NCBI GenBank assembly: GCA_900768785.1 | Contig: CAAGEG010000021.1 | Coordinates: forward strand, 1 to 60,197 | DNA from: an uncultured Prevotella sp. | GTDB taxonomy: Bacteria > Bacteroidota > Bacteroidia > Bacteroidales > Bacteroidaceae | Direction: 5' to 3' | Length of the DNA stretch: 60,197 nt | In this document: piece after piece, positions 51,792 through 59,876 of the stretch | Layout: each line of letters opens with the position of its first letter | How positions within the stretch are numbered: the first letter of the stretch is position 1 | The notes under the pieces: generated by a model | What the model was told of the DNA's origin: nothing | The model's database searches: none | Seen by the model: only the letters and a program-made list of their open reading frames with translations | Translations under genes and position numbers: made by a program

Positions 51792-53456
51792 ATGTGTGGT
51801 ATAGTAGCTATTTTCAACATCAAGGAGCAGACTCCTGAATTACGACAGAAAGCATTATCGATGAGCCGCAAAATCCGTCATAGAGGACCGGATTGGAGCG
51901 GCATATATTGTGATAGAACAGCAATATTGGCACACGAACGATTATCCATAGTAGACCCTGAATCAGGAGGACAGCCTTTATATAGCCCGGACAAGAAACA
52001 GGTGCTTGCAGTAAACGGCGAGATATACAATCATCAAGACATAAGACGTAGCTATGCTGACAACTATCAATTTCAAACAGGTAGCGATTGTGAAGTAATT
52101 CTTGCTCTTTATCGTGATAAAGGTATTGACTTTCTTGATGATCTTAATGGCATTTTTGCTTTTGCTCTTTACGATTCAGAGAAAGACGAATATCTCATAG
52201 CACGTGACCCGATAGGAGTTATCCCCCTTTATATCGGCTACGACAACGATGGCAAAGTATATGTAGCAAGTGAGTTAAAAGCTCTTGAAGGACAATGTGA
52301 CAGATATGAACCATTCCTTCCCGGTCACTATATGTCAAGCCGAGACGGGAAAATGACAAGATACTATAAACGTGATTGGTTTGAATACGAAAACATTAAA
52401 GACAATAAAGCAGAAGTTTCTGACATAAAAGAGGGTCTTGAAGTTGCTGTTCGTCGTCAACTTATGAGCGATGTTCCTTATGGAGTACTTCTAAGTGGAG
52501 GTTTAGACTCTTCTGTTATCAGCGCAATAGCATGTAAATATGCTGGTCAACGTGTTGAAGCAGATGGTAGAGAAACAGCATGGTGGCCAAGACTACACTC
52601 TTTTGCAGTAGGACTGAAAGGTGCACCAGACTTAGAGAAAGCACGTATGGTAGCTGAACATATTGGAACAGTACACCACGAAATCAATTACACAATACAA
52701 GAGGGACTTGATGCCATTAGTGATGTAATATATTACACTGAAACATACGATGTAACAACAGTTCGTGCATCTACACCAATGTATCTTTTAGCACGAGTAA
52801 TAAAGAGTATGGGTATAAAGATGGTTCTCTCCGGAGAAGGCGCAGACGAAATATTCGGAGGTTATCTATATTTCCACAAAGCTCCGGATGCACAAGAATT
52901 CCACGAAGAAACAGTTAGGAAATTGTCAAAATTGCATATGTACGACTGTCTTAGAGCTAATAAGAGTCTTGCAGCATGGGGCGTTGAAGGAAGAGTTCCT
53001 TTCCTTGACAAGGAATTCCTTGACATTGCTATGCGTACAAACCCTCAAGCGAAAATGTGTCCCGGAAAGACTATGGAAAAGCGCATAGTTAGAGAGGCTT
53101 TTGCTGATATGTTGCCTGAAGCTGTAGCATGGAGACAAAAAGAACAATTCTCAGATGGAGTTGGATATTCATGGATTGACACCTTAAAACAAATTACTTC
53201 TGACTACGTAAGTGATGAAGAAATGGCACATGCAGCAGAACGCTTCCCCATCAATCCACCACATAACAAAGAGGAATATTATTATCGCAGCATATTTGCT
53301 CGCCATTTCCCAAGTGATAGTGCGGCATTAAGTGTACCAAGCATACCCAGTGTGGCTTGTAGTACAGCTGAAGCTCTTGCATGGGACGCTTCATTCAAAA
53401 GTTTGAACGACCCAAGTGGTAGAGCCGTACAAGGAGTACACGAACAAGCGTATTAA
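51792..53456 (+). CDS. asnB: Asparagine synthase B (glutamine-hydrolysing)
   Basis: 554-residue enzyme. The N-terminal glutaminase domain starts with the nucleophile Cys2 (MCGIVAIFN) and has RHRGPDWSG and EIYNHQDIR. The synthetase domain has the PP-loop YGVLLSGGLDSSVISAIA (about 232-249) and VLSGEGADEIFGGY (about 346-359). The tail SLNDPSGRAVQGVHEQAY is the usual AsnB C-terminus. It converts Asp, Gln and ATP to Asn, Glu and AMP. It follows glnB-amt and fits the nitrogen block, though a terminator separates it from amt. Confidence 0.97.
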   Translation: MCGIVAIFNIKEQTPELRQKALSMSRKIRHRGPDWSGIYCDRTAILAHERLSIVDPESGGQPLYSPDKKQVLAVNGEIYNHQDIRRSYADNYQFQTGSDCEVILALYRDKGIDFLDDLNGIFAFALYDSEKDEYLIARDPIGVIPLYIGYDNDGKVYVASELKALEGQCDRYEPFLPGHYMSSRDGKMTRYYKRDWFEYENIKDNKAEVSDIKEGLEVAVRRQLMSDVPYGVLLSGGLDSSVISAIACKYAGQRVEADGRETAWWPRLHSFAVGLKGAPDLEKARMVAEHIGTVHHEINYTIQEGLDAISDVIYYTETYDVTTVRASTPMYLLARVIKSMGIKMVLSGEGADEIFGGYLYFHKAPDAQEFHEETVRKLSKLHMYDCLRANKSLAAWGVEGRVPFLDKEFLDIAMRTNPQAKMCPGKTMEKRIVREAFADMLPEAVAWRQKEQFSDGVGYSWIDTLKQITSDYVSDEEMAHAAERFPINPPHNKEEYYYRSIFARHFPSDSAALSVPSIPSVACSTAEALAWDASFKSLNDPSGRAVQGVHEQAY

Positions 53457-53476
53457 TATTAACGGCAATATAGACA

Positions 53477-53520
53477 AAATGCACTCCGGTAGTTGTATTA
53501 CATACTATCTGAGTGCATTT
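53477..53520. terminator. Bidirectional terminator, asnB / nitroreductase
   Basis: AAATGCACTC and GAGTGCATTT form a perfect 10-bp stem; GGTAGT and ACTATC pair further in. It lies between convergent genes. Confidence 0.75.
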
Positions 53521-53564
53521 ATGTTGTTTATATGATGCGGATTTTAACAATATCAATAGTTTGT

Positions 53565-54254
53565 TTAAACCCATTTAAAATTAACATCACCTGAACCAAC
53601 TTCAAAATGATATTTGACTATGCCCAAATCCATACGAGTAAAACCAACCATAGAAAAACCTTTATGTGCTTTTACTTGATAGTGGTCACCTTTCTTACCG
53701 ACATATTCAAAGAAGAACTTCTGTTGATTAACGGCTGTTGGGGCAAGCAAAGCTGCTTCAACACCTTTCTTAAACCATGAAGGTGTGTTACTTGTGATAT
53801 TACTCACTTGTTCAACTGTCTTTATTTTATGACTGACTCCTTGTGTCTCACCATAGCCAATGGCAATATAGCAAGCTATTCGCTCATCGTTATTAAGAAC
53901 AAAAGTATCAGGTACCTTTGAATAACTCAGTCCTACCCAACATGTGTTCAAGCCTATTGTCTGTGCATACAACACGAGCTGCTCGCCATAATAGCCTACA
54001 CGCTCATCAAAATTCTTAGACTTCCTGCCTGCCATAACGATATAATTATTTACGCCACGAAACTTTCCATATTTGGCTAATAAACAATTAAAAGCTTTTG
54101 ACTCATTACATATCAGCTGTATATGCAAATCACCTTTCTCATTCAATATAGCTATCTTATCCTTCAAAAGCTTAATAATCTCTTCACTTAATGGTTGTTC
54201 CTTGTAGGCTCTTACACTATGCCTTACTTCTATTGATTCCTGTATTGTCATCAT
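53565..54254 (-). CDS. Nitroreductase family protein
   Basis: 229-residue FMN-dependent oxidoreductase fold. It has IEVRHSVRAYKEQPLSEE near the N-terminus, ERVGYYGEQLVLYAQTIGLN (about 84-103), CWVGLSYSK, and AALLAPTAVNQQKFFFEYVG (about 167-186). The last block is the second half-domain of the TM1586-like nitroreductase group, in which two half-domains are fused. Start is one of two adjacent Met codons. The substrate is unknown. Monocistronic, with a -7 box at 54297. Confidence 0.88.
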   Translation of the reverse strand: MMTIQESIEVRHSVRAYKEQPLSEEIIKLLKDKIAILNEKGDLHIQLICNESKAFNCLLAKYGKFRGVNNYIVMAGRKSKNFDERVGYYGEQLVLYAQTIGLNTCWVGLSYSKVPDTFVLNNDERIACYIAIGYGETQGVSHKIKTVEQVSNITSNTPSWFKKGVEAALLAPTAVNQQKFFFEYVGKKGDHYQVKAHKGFSMVGFTRMDLGIVKYHFEVGSGDVNFKWV

Positions 54255-54808
54255 AGTAATTTTATATGCTATTTATATTTAAAGATTACAAAAATGCAAA
54301 AATAATTGAAGTTCCGGTAAAAACAGATTAAAATATTTTGTGAGAAATATAAAACATGTATTAAACTAAAAAACATCCCTTTTGCATTTATAATATTTCA
54401 TTCCTACACATCAACATCCGTATTATGCTTCTTCCGTATTCATTATAACAAAAAAGATTATTGGGTTTCATTAGCGTGGTGCTTTATCTTCCTCTAAAAA
54501 CTTCTTTAATATTTATATATGGTATCTCGCTTATTATATGTATATTTGCATTAGATGAGTTGCTCAATCGGCTGATTGAGAACCTGTTTCTCCGTAGTCG
54601 TTTACTTATTTTTTTAAAATTTATACGTATCAACTTTTATATAACTTACTTTAGAATTAATAAGGCAAAGAAATAAGCGGAACATATGAAATAACATTAT
54701 GTCATTATTCGCTATTGTTTCTGTATAATAATTGATTGGGATTGCAAACAAAGGTAAAAATGGAATTTAAATATTATTGCATAGTTTATATAATAATCTA
54801 ATAAAATA
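54255..54808. other. 550-bp region between divergent nitroreductase and alkD genes
   Basis: Contains the nitroreductase promoter (54297) and, at 54541, a plus-strand TATATTTG box. That box is followed by a CTCAATC-GGCT-GATTGAG hairpin (54563-54580) and a T-run (54608-54615), which might make a short RNA. A 71-codon plus frame at 54461-54676 is hydrophobic and low in complexity; I do not accept it as a gene. Confidence 0.5.
54297..54304 (-). promoter_or_regulatory. -7 box for the nitroreductase
   Basis: TATTTTTG on the minus strand about 42 bases before the ATG. Confidence 0.5.
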
Positions 54809-55543
54809 ATGGCAACTGCAAATGAGATAATACAAGAATTAAAAGCACTCGGTAATGACAATCAACGAGAAATTCTTCAACGATTTTTCAAGACCGGGAA
54901 AGGGCAATATGGTTACGGAGACATGTTTCTTGGAATAAAGGTTCCTATCACAAGAGCCATAGCCAAACGATATAAAGATGCCGAAGAGAGTGTTGTCACA
55001 GAGATGTTGAAATCTAAATGGCATGAAGTTCGTTTATGCGCTTTGCTAATCATGGTAGAGAAGACTCATAAAGCAACATTTAATACGTGTCACAAGTGGT
55101 GTGAGATATACCTTAACAACACAGAGAACATTAACAACTGGGATTTGGTAGATTTGAGTGCACCTCAAATTGTCGGTAAACTTCTTACTGAGCAAAAAGA
55201 TAATATCTTGCTTAGACTTGCCGATAGCAAGTTATTATGGGACAATCGTATAGCCATTGTATCAACTCTCTCTTTAATACGTAAGGGGGAACTTGACATG
55301 ACATATTATTTAGCAGGAAAATTTATACACCATCCACATGAACTAATACATAAAGCTACCGGTTGGATGCTTCGCGAAGCCGGCAAGCGAGACATAAACC
55401 GCCTACGCAAATATATAGAAGACTATGGACAGGAAATGCCTCGCACTATGCTTAGATATGCTATAGAAAAGTTTCCTAAAGAAGAAAGAAAGATAATTCT
55501 TGAAACAACTCGTCAAAAGAAGGTATCAAACATAAATCATTAA
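54809..55543 (+). CDS. DNA alkylation repair protein (AlkD-like)
   Basis: 244-residue all-helical HEAT-like repeat protein of the AlkC/AlkD glycosylase superfamily, which removes bulky or cationic alkylated bases. MFLGIKVPITRAIAKRYKDA (about 39-58) is the family start. KSKWHEVRLCALLIMVEK, NINNWDLVDLSAPQIVGKLL (about 110-129, with the conserved Trp-Asp pair) and LWDNRIAIVSTLSLIRKGEL follow. HELIHKATGWMLREAGKRD carries the later conserved residues. Single gene, converging on the AraC island. Confidence 0.93.
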   Translation: MATANEIIQELKALGNDNQREILQRFFKTGKGQYGYGDMFLGIKVPITRAIAKRYKDAEESVVTEMLKSKWHEVRLCALLIMVEKTHKATFNTCHKWCEIYLNNTENINNWDLVDLSAPQIVGKLLTEQKDNILLRLADSKLLWDNRIAIVSTLSLIRKGELDMTYYLAGKFIHHPHELIHKATGWMLREAGKRDINRLRKYIEDYGQEMPRTMLRYAIEKFPKEERKIILETTRQKKVSNINH

Positions 55544-55568
55544 TCACCAACCTTTCGCAAGTGAAAAT

Positions 55569-55745
55569 TCATTCATCAAGCAGTTCATTTACAGTGAACA
55601 GAAGAGAGACTCTTTTACCATCACCCAAACAAATAATAGGGTTAACAGCCCTAATAGGGTAAAAAATGGAGGTACCTTTATGGACCAATAAAGGAACATC
55701 TTCACAAAAATTTAGATAGTGACCTACTCCATATCTAAAACTCAT
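55569..55745 (-). CDS. 58-residue ORF at the end of the AraC operon, LytTR-like end
   Basis: Direct translation gives 58 codons from the ATG at 55745, overlapping the araC stop as ATGA, to a TGA at 55569. The second half (YPIRAVNPIICLGDGKRVSL then LFTVNELLDE) resembles the end of a LytTR DNA-binding domain: hydrophobic strand, DGK turn, strand, then a helix with ELL. It is AT-rich like the host and unlike the island genes. Either it is a small coupled gene or it is the 3' remnant of a host gene cut by insertion of the island at about 55745. I lean to the remnant. Confidence 0.45.
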   Translation of the reverse strand: MSFRYGVGHYLNFCEDVPLLVHKGTSIFYPIRAVNPIICLGDGKRVSLLFTVNELLDE

Positions 55746-56632
55746 ACTTCATTCCTGTATGCGGAAGGGGTCTTGCCAGTATGTGACTTAAAGAAACGGA
55801 CGAAATGTTGGGGATATTCGAAGCCGAGGCGATTGCTGATCATTGTGATGGTCAGTGTCTCATCATTAAGAAGTTGTTTGGCATAAGCAAGAACATGGTC
55901 GGCAATGATGTCTTTGGCGGTACGACCTGTTTCCACGCGCACCAGATTCCCGAAATAGCCGCTCGACAAGCAGCATTTATCTGCGAAATAAGCTACCGTT
56001 GGCAAACCATCACGCAAGGCTTTAGATGTTATATAATCATCAAGTAGTTCTATGAATTTCTTTACCAAAGTATGGTTTATCTCCTCGCGAGTGATGAACT
56101 GGCGGTCGTAAAAGCGGAGGCAATAGTTAAGTAATAGCTCTATGTTGGAGACAATCAGTTCGCGGGTATGTTTGTCGATTGCTCGGTGAAGTTCCTGCTC
56201 TATCATGGCAAGCACACCACGAAAGACTTCCACCTCCTTAGAGGAAAGATGCAAAGCCTCAGTACTGGAATAGCCGAAGAACTCGTAACGGCTTATCTGC
56301 CTGCCTAATGCGGTGCGGTTGAGAAGATCGGGATGAAATACCAAGGCTGTGAACTTGGCAAAAGGCACATCGGGATTAGGTTCCACCTTCACCACCTGTC
56401 CCGGAGCAAAACTGGTCACGGTCATCTCATCAAAGTCGTATGGTGTGCGACCGTAAGAGAGTTTGCATCCCTTATTCTCCTTGAGATAGATGGCATATAC
56501 ACCATAATGCATCACACACTCCTTTATGTGCTCTGTGTTCTCCACATGCACCACACTCACTAAGGGATGAAGCGTCTCCATCCCCTGATATTCGTTAAAA
56601 TCCTGTACGGTATTGATAAAAACCTCTTGCAT
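55742..56632 (-). CDS. AraC family transcriptional regulator
   Basis: 296 residues. A cupin-like sensing domain (about 20-150, with KLSYGRTPYDFDEMTVTSFA and PFAKFTALVFHPDLL) is followed by a C-terminal pair of helix-turn-helix motifs (TVAYFADKCCLSSGYFGNLV, about 205-224; TITMISNRLGFEYPQHFVRF then FKSHTGKTPSAYR, about 256-290). It starts one base after the flavodoxin stop, so it is the last large gene of the operon it probably controls. Codon use and base content match the four upstream genes and not the rest of the window. Confidence 0.92.
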   Translation of the reverse strand: MQEVFINTVQDFNEYQGMETLHPLVSVVHVENTEHIKECVMHYGVYAIYLKENKGCKLSYGRTPYDFDEMTVTSFAPGQVVKVEPNPDVPFAKFTALVFHPDLLNRTALGRQISRYEFFGYSSTEALHLSSKEVEVFRGVLAMIEQELHRAIDKHTRELIVSNIELLLNYCLRFYDRQFITREEINHTLVKKFIELLDDYITSKALRDGLPTVAYFADKCCLSSGYFGNLVRVETGRTAKDIIADHVLAYAKQLLNDETLTITMISNRLGFEYPQHFVRFFKSHTGKTPSAYRNEV

Positions 56633-56633
56633 A

Positions 56634-57200
56634 TTATTTTATTGTTACTGAAACAAATGTTCCAATCTCTTTCTCACTGACATGATTCAGCAGTTTGCCT
56701 GTCTGCCAGTTGATTTTTGGATAAGACTTTTTCAGTACGGCAACGCTTTTGGCGATGCTGCTGCCTCCAGACGTTGCAAAAGGAATCACAGTCTTGCCTG
56801 TCAAGTCAGCTGTTTCAATGAATGAGTTGACTGTTCTCGGTGCGAGGTCCCACCATATAGGATAGCCAAGGAATACGTAGTCATACTTACTCACATCCAC
56901 CGAAAGGGCTTTTATTTCAGGCCGCGCCTTAGGATTATTCATCTCTACCGAACTACGCGACTGTTTGTTTGTCCAGTCGAGGTCGGCACTGGAATAAGGC
57001 TTTGTTGGTGTTATCTCACAGATGTCGGCATCAGCGATTTTTGCAATTTGCTTTGCCACCTGTTCTGTTGTTCCCGTTGCTGAGAAATACACAACCAATA
57101 CTTTTTCCTTTTCCATTGTCTTTTTTACTTTGTTTTGTGAACAAGCCGATGCTGCAAATACCGTCAGCACAGCCAATAACAAGTATTTCAGATGTTTCAT
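56634..57200 (-). CDS. Lipoprotein-anchored flavodoxin
   Basis: 188 residues. A lipoprotein signal (MKHLKYLLLAVLTVFAASAC, Cys20) is followed by a complete flavodoxin fold. KVLVVYFSATGTTEQVAKQI (about 33-52) is the FMN phosphate loop. DYVFLGYPIWWDLAPRTVNS (about 103-122, with the Trp-Trp seen in this group) and TVIPFATSGGSSI also fit. Flavodoxins normally act in the cytoplasm; export with a lipid anchor would make this a periplasmic FMN protein. The exported CMD-cupin protein is encoded just upstream (17-base gap). Confidence 0.9.
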   Translation of the reverse strand: MKHLKYLLLAVLTVFAASACSQNKVKKTMEKEKVLVVYFSATGTTEQVAKQIAKIADADICEITPTKPYSSADLDWTNKQSRSSVEMNNPKARPEIKALSVDVSKYDYVFLGYPIWWDLAPRTVNSFIETADLTGKTVIPFATSGGSSIAKSVAVLKKSYPKINWQTGKLLNHVSEKEIGTFVSVTIK

Positions 57201-57217
57201 GATGTATAATGATGTGA

Positions 57218-58048
57218 TTATTGTCCATTGACATTCTCATACTCTTCATCGGATACCGGTTCCAGCCACTCATTAGATGTGTTCTCTCCCTCTATTTCAA
57301 AGGCGAGATGAGCAAACCAACTGTCGGCAGCGGCTCCATGCCAATGCTTCACGCCGGCAGGGATGTGAATGACCGTACCCGGGAGAATCTCTTGTGCAGG
57401 CTTTCCCCATTCCTGATACCAGCCACGTCCAGCCACAACGATAAGCATCTGTCCTCCGCCCTTCGTCGCCTTGTGAATATGCCAGTTATTACGACAACCC
57501 GGTTCGAAGGTGACATTCGCAATAGGAATCTGCTCTCCGGAAATACGTGCCAGATAGCTGTTACCCTTGAAATATTTTGCATAGGCAGTGTTGGGATTGC
57601 CAATGGGGAAAATCATCTCTTGTTGAAATCTAACCTTGGCATCATCAGCCGATGTCTCTTCCGCCCATACTTCCTTAGCTAATCGGAAAGCCGCCCATGC
57701 CTTGGGCCATCCTGCATAGAAAGCGATATGTGTGATGATTTCCGATATCTCTGTTCTTGTGATGCCGTTCTTCTTTGCCTCCTGCAAGTGGTAAGTAAGC
57801 GACGAGTCGGTAATGCCCTGACTGATGAGTGAGGTGATAGTGACAAGGCTGCGGTCGCGAAGGCTAAGCAGGTCGTTGCGGCTCCATACCTCTCCAAAGA
57901 GAATGTCGTCGTTGAGTCGGGCAAACTCAGGGGCAAACTCTCCCAACTGTGTGCGACCTGCCGTCTGTACTATTTTCTTCTGTGCCATAACATTCAGTGC
58001 CGTTATTGTTATTAATGATATGAATATGATGAAACGTTTCATTCGCAT
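57218..58048 (-). CDS. Exported carboxymuconolactone decarboxylase-cupin fusion
   Basis: 276 residues. Signal peptide MRMKRFIIFISLITITALNVMAQ. The CMD-like domain (about 30-140: EFARLNDDILFGEVWSRNDL, SLVTITSLISQGI, ISEIITHIAFYAGWPKAWAA) lacks the CxxC-His redox motif of AhpD. The cupin domain (about 165-260) has NVTFEPGCRNNWHIHKATKG, with two metal-ligand His, and HIPAGVKHWHGAAADSWFAH, with further His. Fusions of these two domains occur in other bacteria, but the reaction is not known. Confidence 0.9.
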   Translation of the reverse strand: MRMKRFIIFISLITITALNVMAQKKIVQTAGRTQLGEFAPEFARLNDDILFGEVWSRNDLLSLRDRSLVTITSLISQGITDSSLTYHLQEAKKNGITRTEISEIITHIAFYAGWPKAWAAFRLAKEVWAEETSADDAKVRFQQEMIFPIGNPNTAYAKYFKGNSYLARISGEQIPIANVTFEPGCRNNWHIHKATKGGGQMLIVVAGRGWYQEWGKPAQEILPGTVIHIPAGVKHWHGAAADSWFAHLAFEIEGENTSNEWLEPVSDEEYENVNGQ

Positions 58049-58073
58049 ATTGAAATAATATTTCTCCTCGCTA

Positions 58074-58610
58074 TCAAACCTCTTTCCCCATTTCGTAGGC
58101 CTGCATCAAGATGGCATTGCCTTCAATGTCTCTTGCATCGGTTACGCCTCCGCAAAACAGGTGGCCCTTGAGTGAAGATTTGCCGTAGCAGTCTATCCAA
58201 CCTGTTAGGCCAATCTCGGCACGTCGGGGAGTCTCCTCTTCGGCTTCGGCTGCTGTGGTGAGCAGATAAATGTCGCGGAAACAGTAGTCTTTCGGGTACA
58301 TGGCATTCATACGATCGATGAGAGTCTTCATCTGTCCGCTCATCTCATAATAATATATAGGTGTAGCCCAGCAGACCACATCGGCATTCAGCACTTTATC
58401 CATGATAGTAGGCACGTCGTCCTTGAACACACAAGCTCCGGTACGCTGGCAGCTCAGACAACCCACACAAAACTTGATTTCCTTTCCACGAAGGGAAATC
58501 TTCTCTACCTCATTACCCGATGCCTTAGCACCTTCAGCAAACTTGTCAGCGAGCATATCGCTGTTAGACCCAGCACGGAGACTGGTGGAAAGAACTATAA
58601 CTTTTTTCAT
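58074..58610 (-). CDS. Iron-sulfur flavoprotein / NADPH-dependent FMN reductase-like protein
   Basis: About 178 residues. MKKVIVLSTSLRAGSNSDML is the flavodoxin-like FMN loop, and I take this Met (58610) as the start. KFCVGCLSCQRTGACVFKDD (about 47-66) has a compact CX2CX2CX5C motif like that binding 4Fe-4S in iron-sulfur flavoproteins. ATPIYYYEMSGQMKTLIDRM is the family signature. No signal peptide, so it is cytoplasmic, unlike its three exported operon partners. Confidence 0.9.
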   Translation of the reverse strand: MKKVIVLSTSLRAGSNSDMLADKFAEGAKASGNEVEKISLRGKEIKFCVGCLSCQRTGACVFKDDVPTIMDKVLNADVVCWATPIYYYEMSGQMKTLIDRMNAMYPKDYCFRDIYLLTTAAEAEEETPRRAEIGLTGWIDCYGKSSLKGHLFCGGVTDARDIEGNAILMQAYEMGKEV

Positions 58611-58635
58611 TTTTAGCTTATGCAAATTATTGTAC

Positions 58636-59760
58636 TCATTTCATGTTCTTGTAAAAGAATTCTTCCATCTTTTCCCAAGGAATGATGTTTTTCGCCTTGC
58701 CCTTGCCTTCCGGTTCGGTGTAGCCTCCATCGTAGAGGTCGCAATGGCTGGCATCGGGGATGATGAGCAACTCTTTGTTCCCTGGTACAGGATTTGGCTT
58801 GCGGACTGCATCATATCCGGTGGCCTTACCCTCTACCATATACTTATAAGCTGCCTCGCCGAAGTAACGGGAATGGGCTTTCTCGCCGTGCATGATGAGC
58901 ACCGCCGAACGAATCTCATTTATATAATAAAGGAAACGCGCATTGGAATATGCCTGACAGCCAAAGGTGTGCCAACCGTCGTTGCTGTTGCCCGAACGAG
59001 GATGGTAGCCACGACTCGTCTTATAGTAGTCATAATAGTCCTTGACAAACTGCGGAGCATCTGCAGGCAATGGATCTACCACGCCTCCTGCTTGCGTCAG
59101 CTTGCCCGTCCTCGCCGCTTTGGTGCGTTCGGCAGCCATCGCCTTGCGTGCAGCATAACGCGCTTCCTCGCTATCGTTCTCATCAAAGTAGCCGTTGCCA
59201 TTAACGCGGCACATGTCATACATAGTGCTCGCCACCGTTGCTTTGATGCGAGGGTCTGCTGCAGCCGCATTCAGAGCAATGCCACCCCATCCGCAAATAC
59301 CGATGATGCCTATCTTCTCCTCGTCCACATCGGGAAGGCAGGCAAGAAAATCCACAGCCGCCAAGAAATCCTCAGTATTGATGTCGGGCGAAGAAGTGCG
59401 CCGGGGCTCACCGCCACTTTCCCCTGTAAAGGAAGGGTCGAAAGCACAAGTGACAAATCCTCTTTCAGCCATCTTCATGGCATAGAGTCCGCTCGACTGT
59501 TCCTTTGATGCGCCAAAAGGTCCACACACAGCAAGAGCCATCATGTTGCCTTCACTTTTGGGAGTATATAAATCTCCCACAAGTGTTATGCCATACCGAT
59601 TTTTGAACTCCACCTTCCGGTGATTGACTGTCTCGCTCAATGGGAACACCTTGTCCCATTTTTCTTCTGTCTTCTTGTCCTGCACATCCTGTGCCGACAC
59701 ATTGGTTGTAAATGCCATTGCCGTCAAAATTACTACAAATATAAATACAATCTGTTTCAT
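58636..59760 (-). CDS. Exported alpha/beta hydrolase (dienelactone-hydrolase-like)
   Basis: 374 residues. Signal peptide MKQIVFIFVVILTAMAFTTNVSA. The fold shows GDLYTPKSEGNMMALAVCGP, FDPSFTGESGGEPRRTSSPD (about 111-130) and GIIGICGWGGIALNAAAADP (about 152-171). The nucleophile elbow there has Cys where a Ser is usual, as in dienelactone hydrolase. LIIPDASHCDLYDGG near the end carries the catalytic His. First gene of the island operon, with a good -7 box 29 bases upstream. Substrate unknown. Confidence 0.88.
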   Translation of the reverse strand: MKQIVFIFVVILTAMAFTTNVSAQDVQDKKTEEKWDKVFPLSETVNHRKVEFKNRYGITLVGDLYTPKSEGNMMALAVCGPFGASKEQSSGLYAMKMAERGFVTCAFDPSFTGESGGEPRRTSSPDINTEDFLAAVDFLACLPDVDEEKIGIIGICGWGGIALNAAAADPRIKATVASTMYDMCRVNGNGYFDENDSEEARYAARKAMAAERTKAARTGKLTQAGGVVDPLPADAPQFVKDYYDYYKTSRGYHPRSGNSNDGWHTFGCQAYSNARFLYYINEIRSAVLIMHGEKAHSRYFGEAAYKYMVEGKATGYDAVRKPNPVPGNKELLIIPDASHCDLYDGGYTEPEGKGKAKNIIPWEKMEEFFYKNMK

Positions 59761-59788
59761 AATCGCTTAGTGAATAAGTTTTCAAAAG

Positions 59789-59796
59789 CAAAATTA
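59789..59796 (-). promoter_or_regulatory. -7 box for the island operon
   Basis: TAATTTTG on the minus strand with a TTG 20 bases upstream. An AraC site would be expected just upstream; I see no clear repeated half-site. Confidence 0.6.
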
Positions 59797-59876
59797 CCAC
59801 AAACGAAACAAAGAAGCAATACCTGAATCGTGGAAATAATTACCATTAGTCAATAGTTTTGCTCAAAAACCTTGTT

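Noticed and set aside
54461..54676. 71-codon hydrophobic ORF
   Set aside because: AT-driven Leu/Ile/Phe-rich frame without a ribosome site; a promoter-like box and a hairpin lie inside it.
58402..59508. 368-codon plus-strand ORF opposite the hydrolase gene
   Set aside because: It is a shadow in GC-richer DNA. The minus strand has a signal peptide, a nucleophile elbow and a His motif, while the plus frame shows no family features and spans two real genes.
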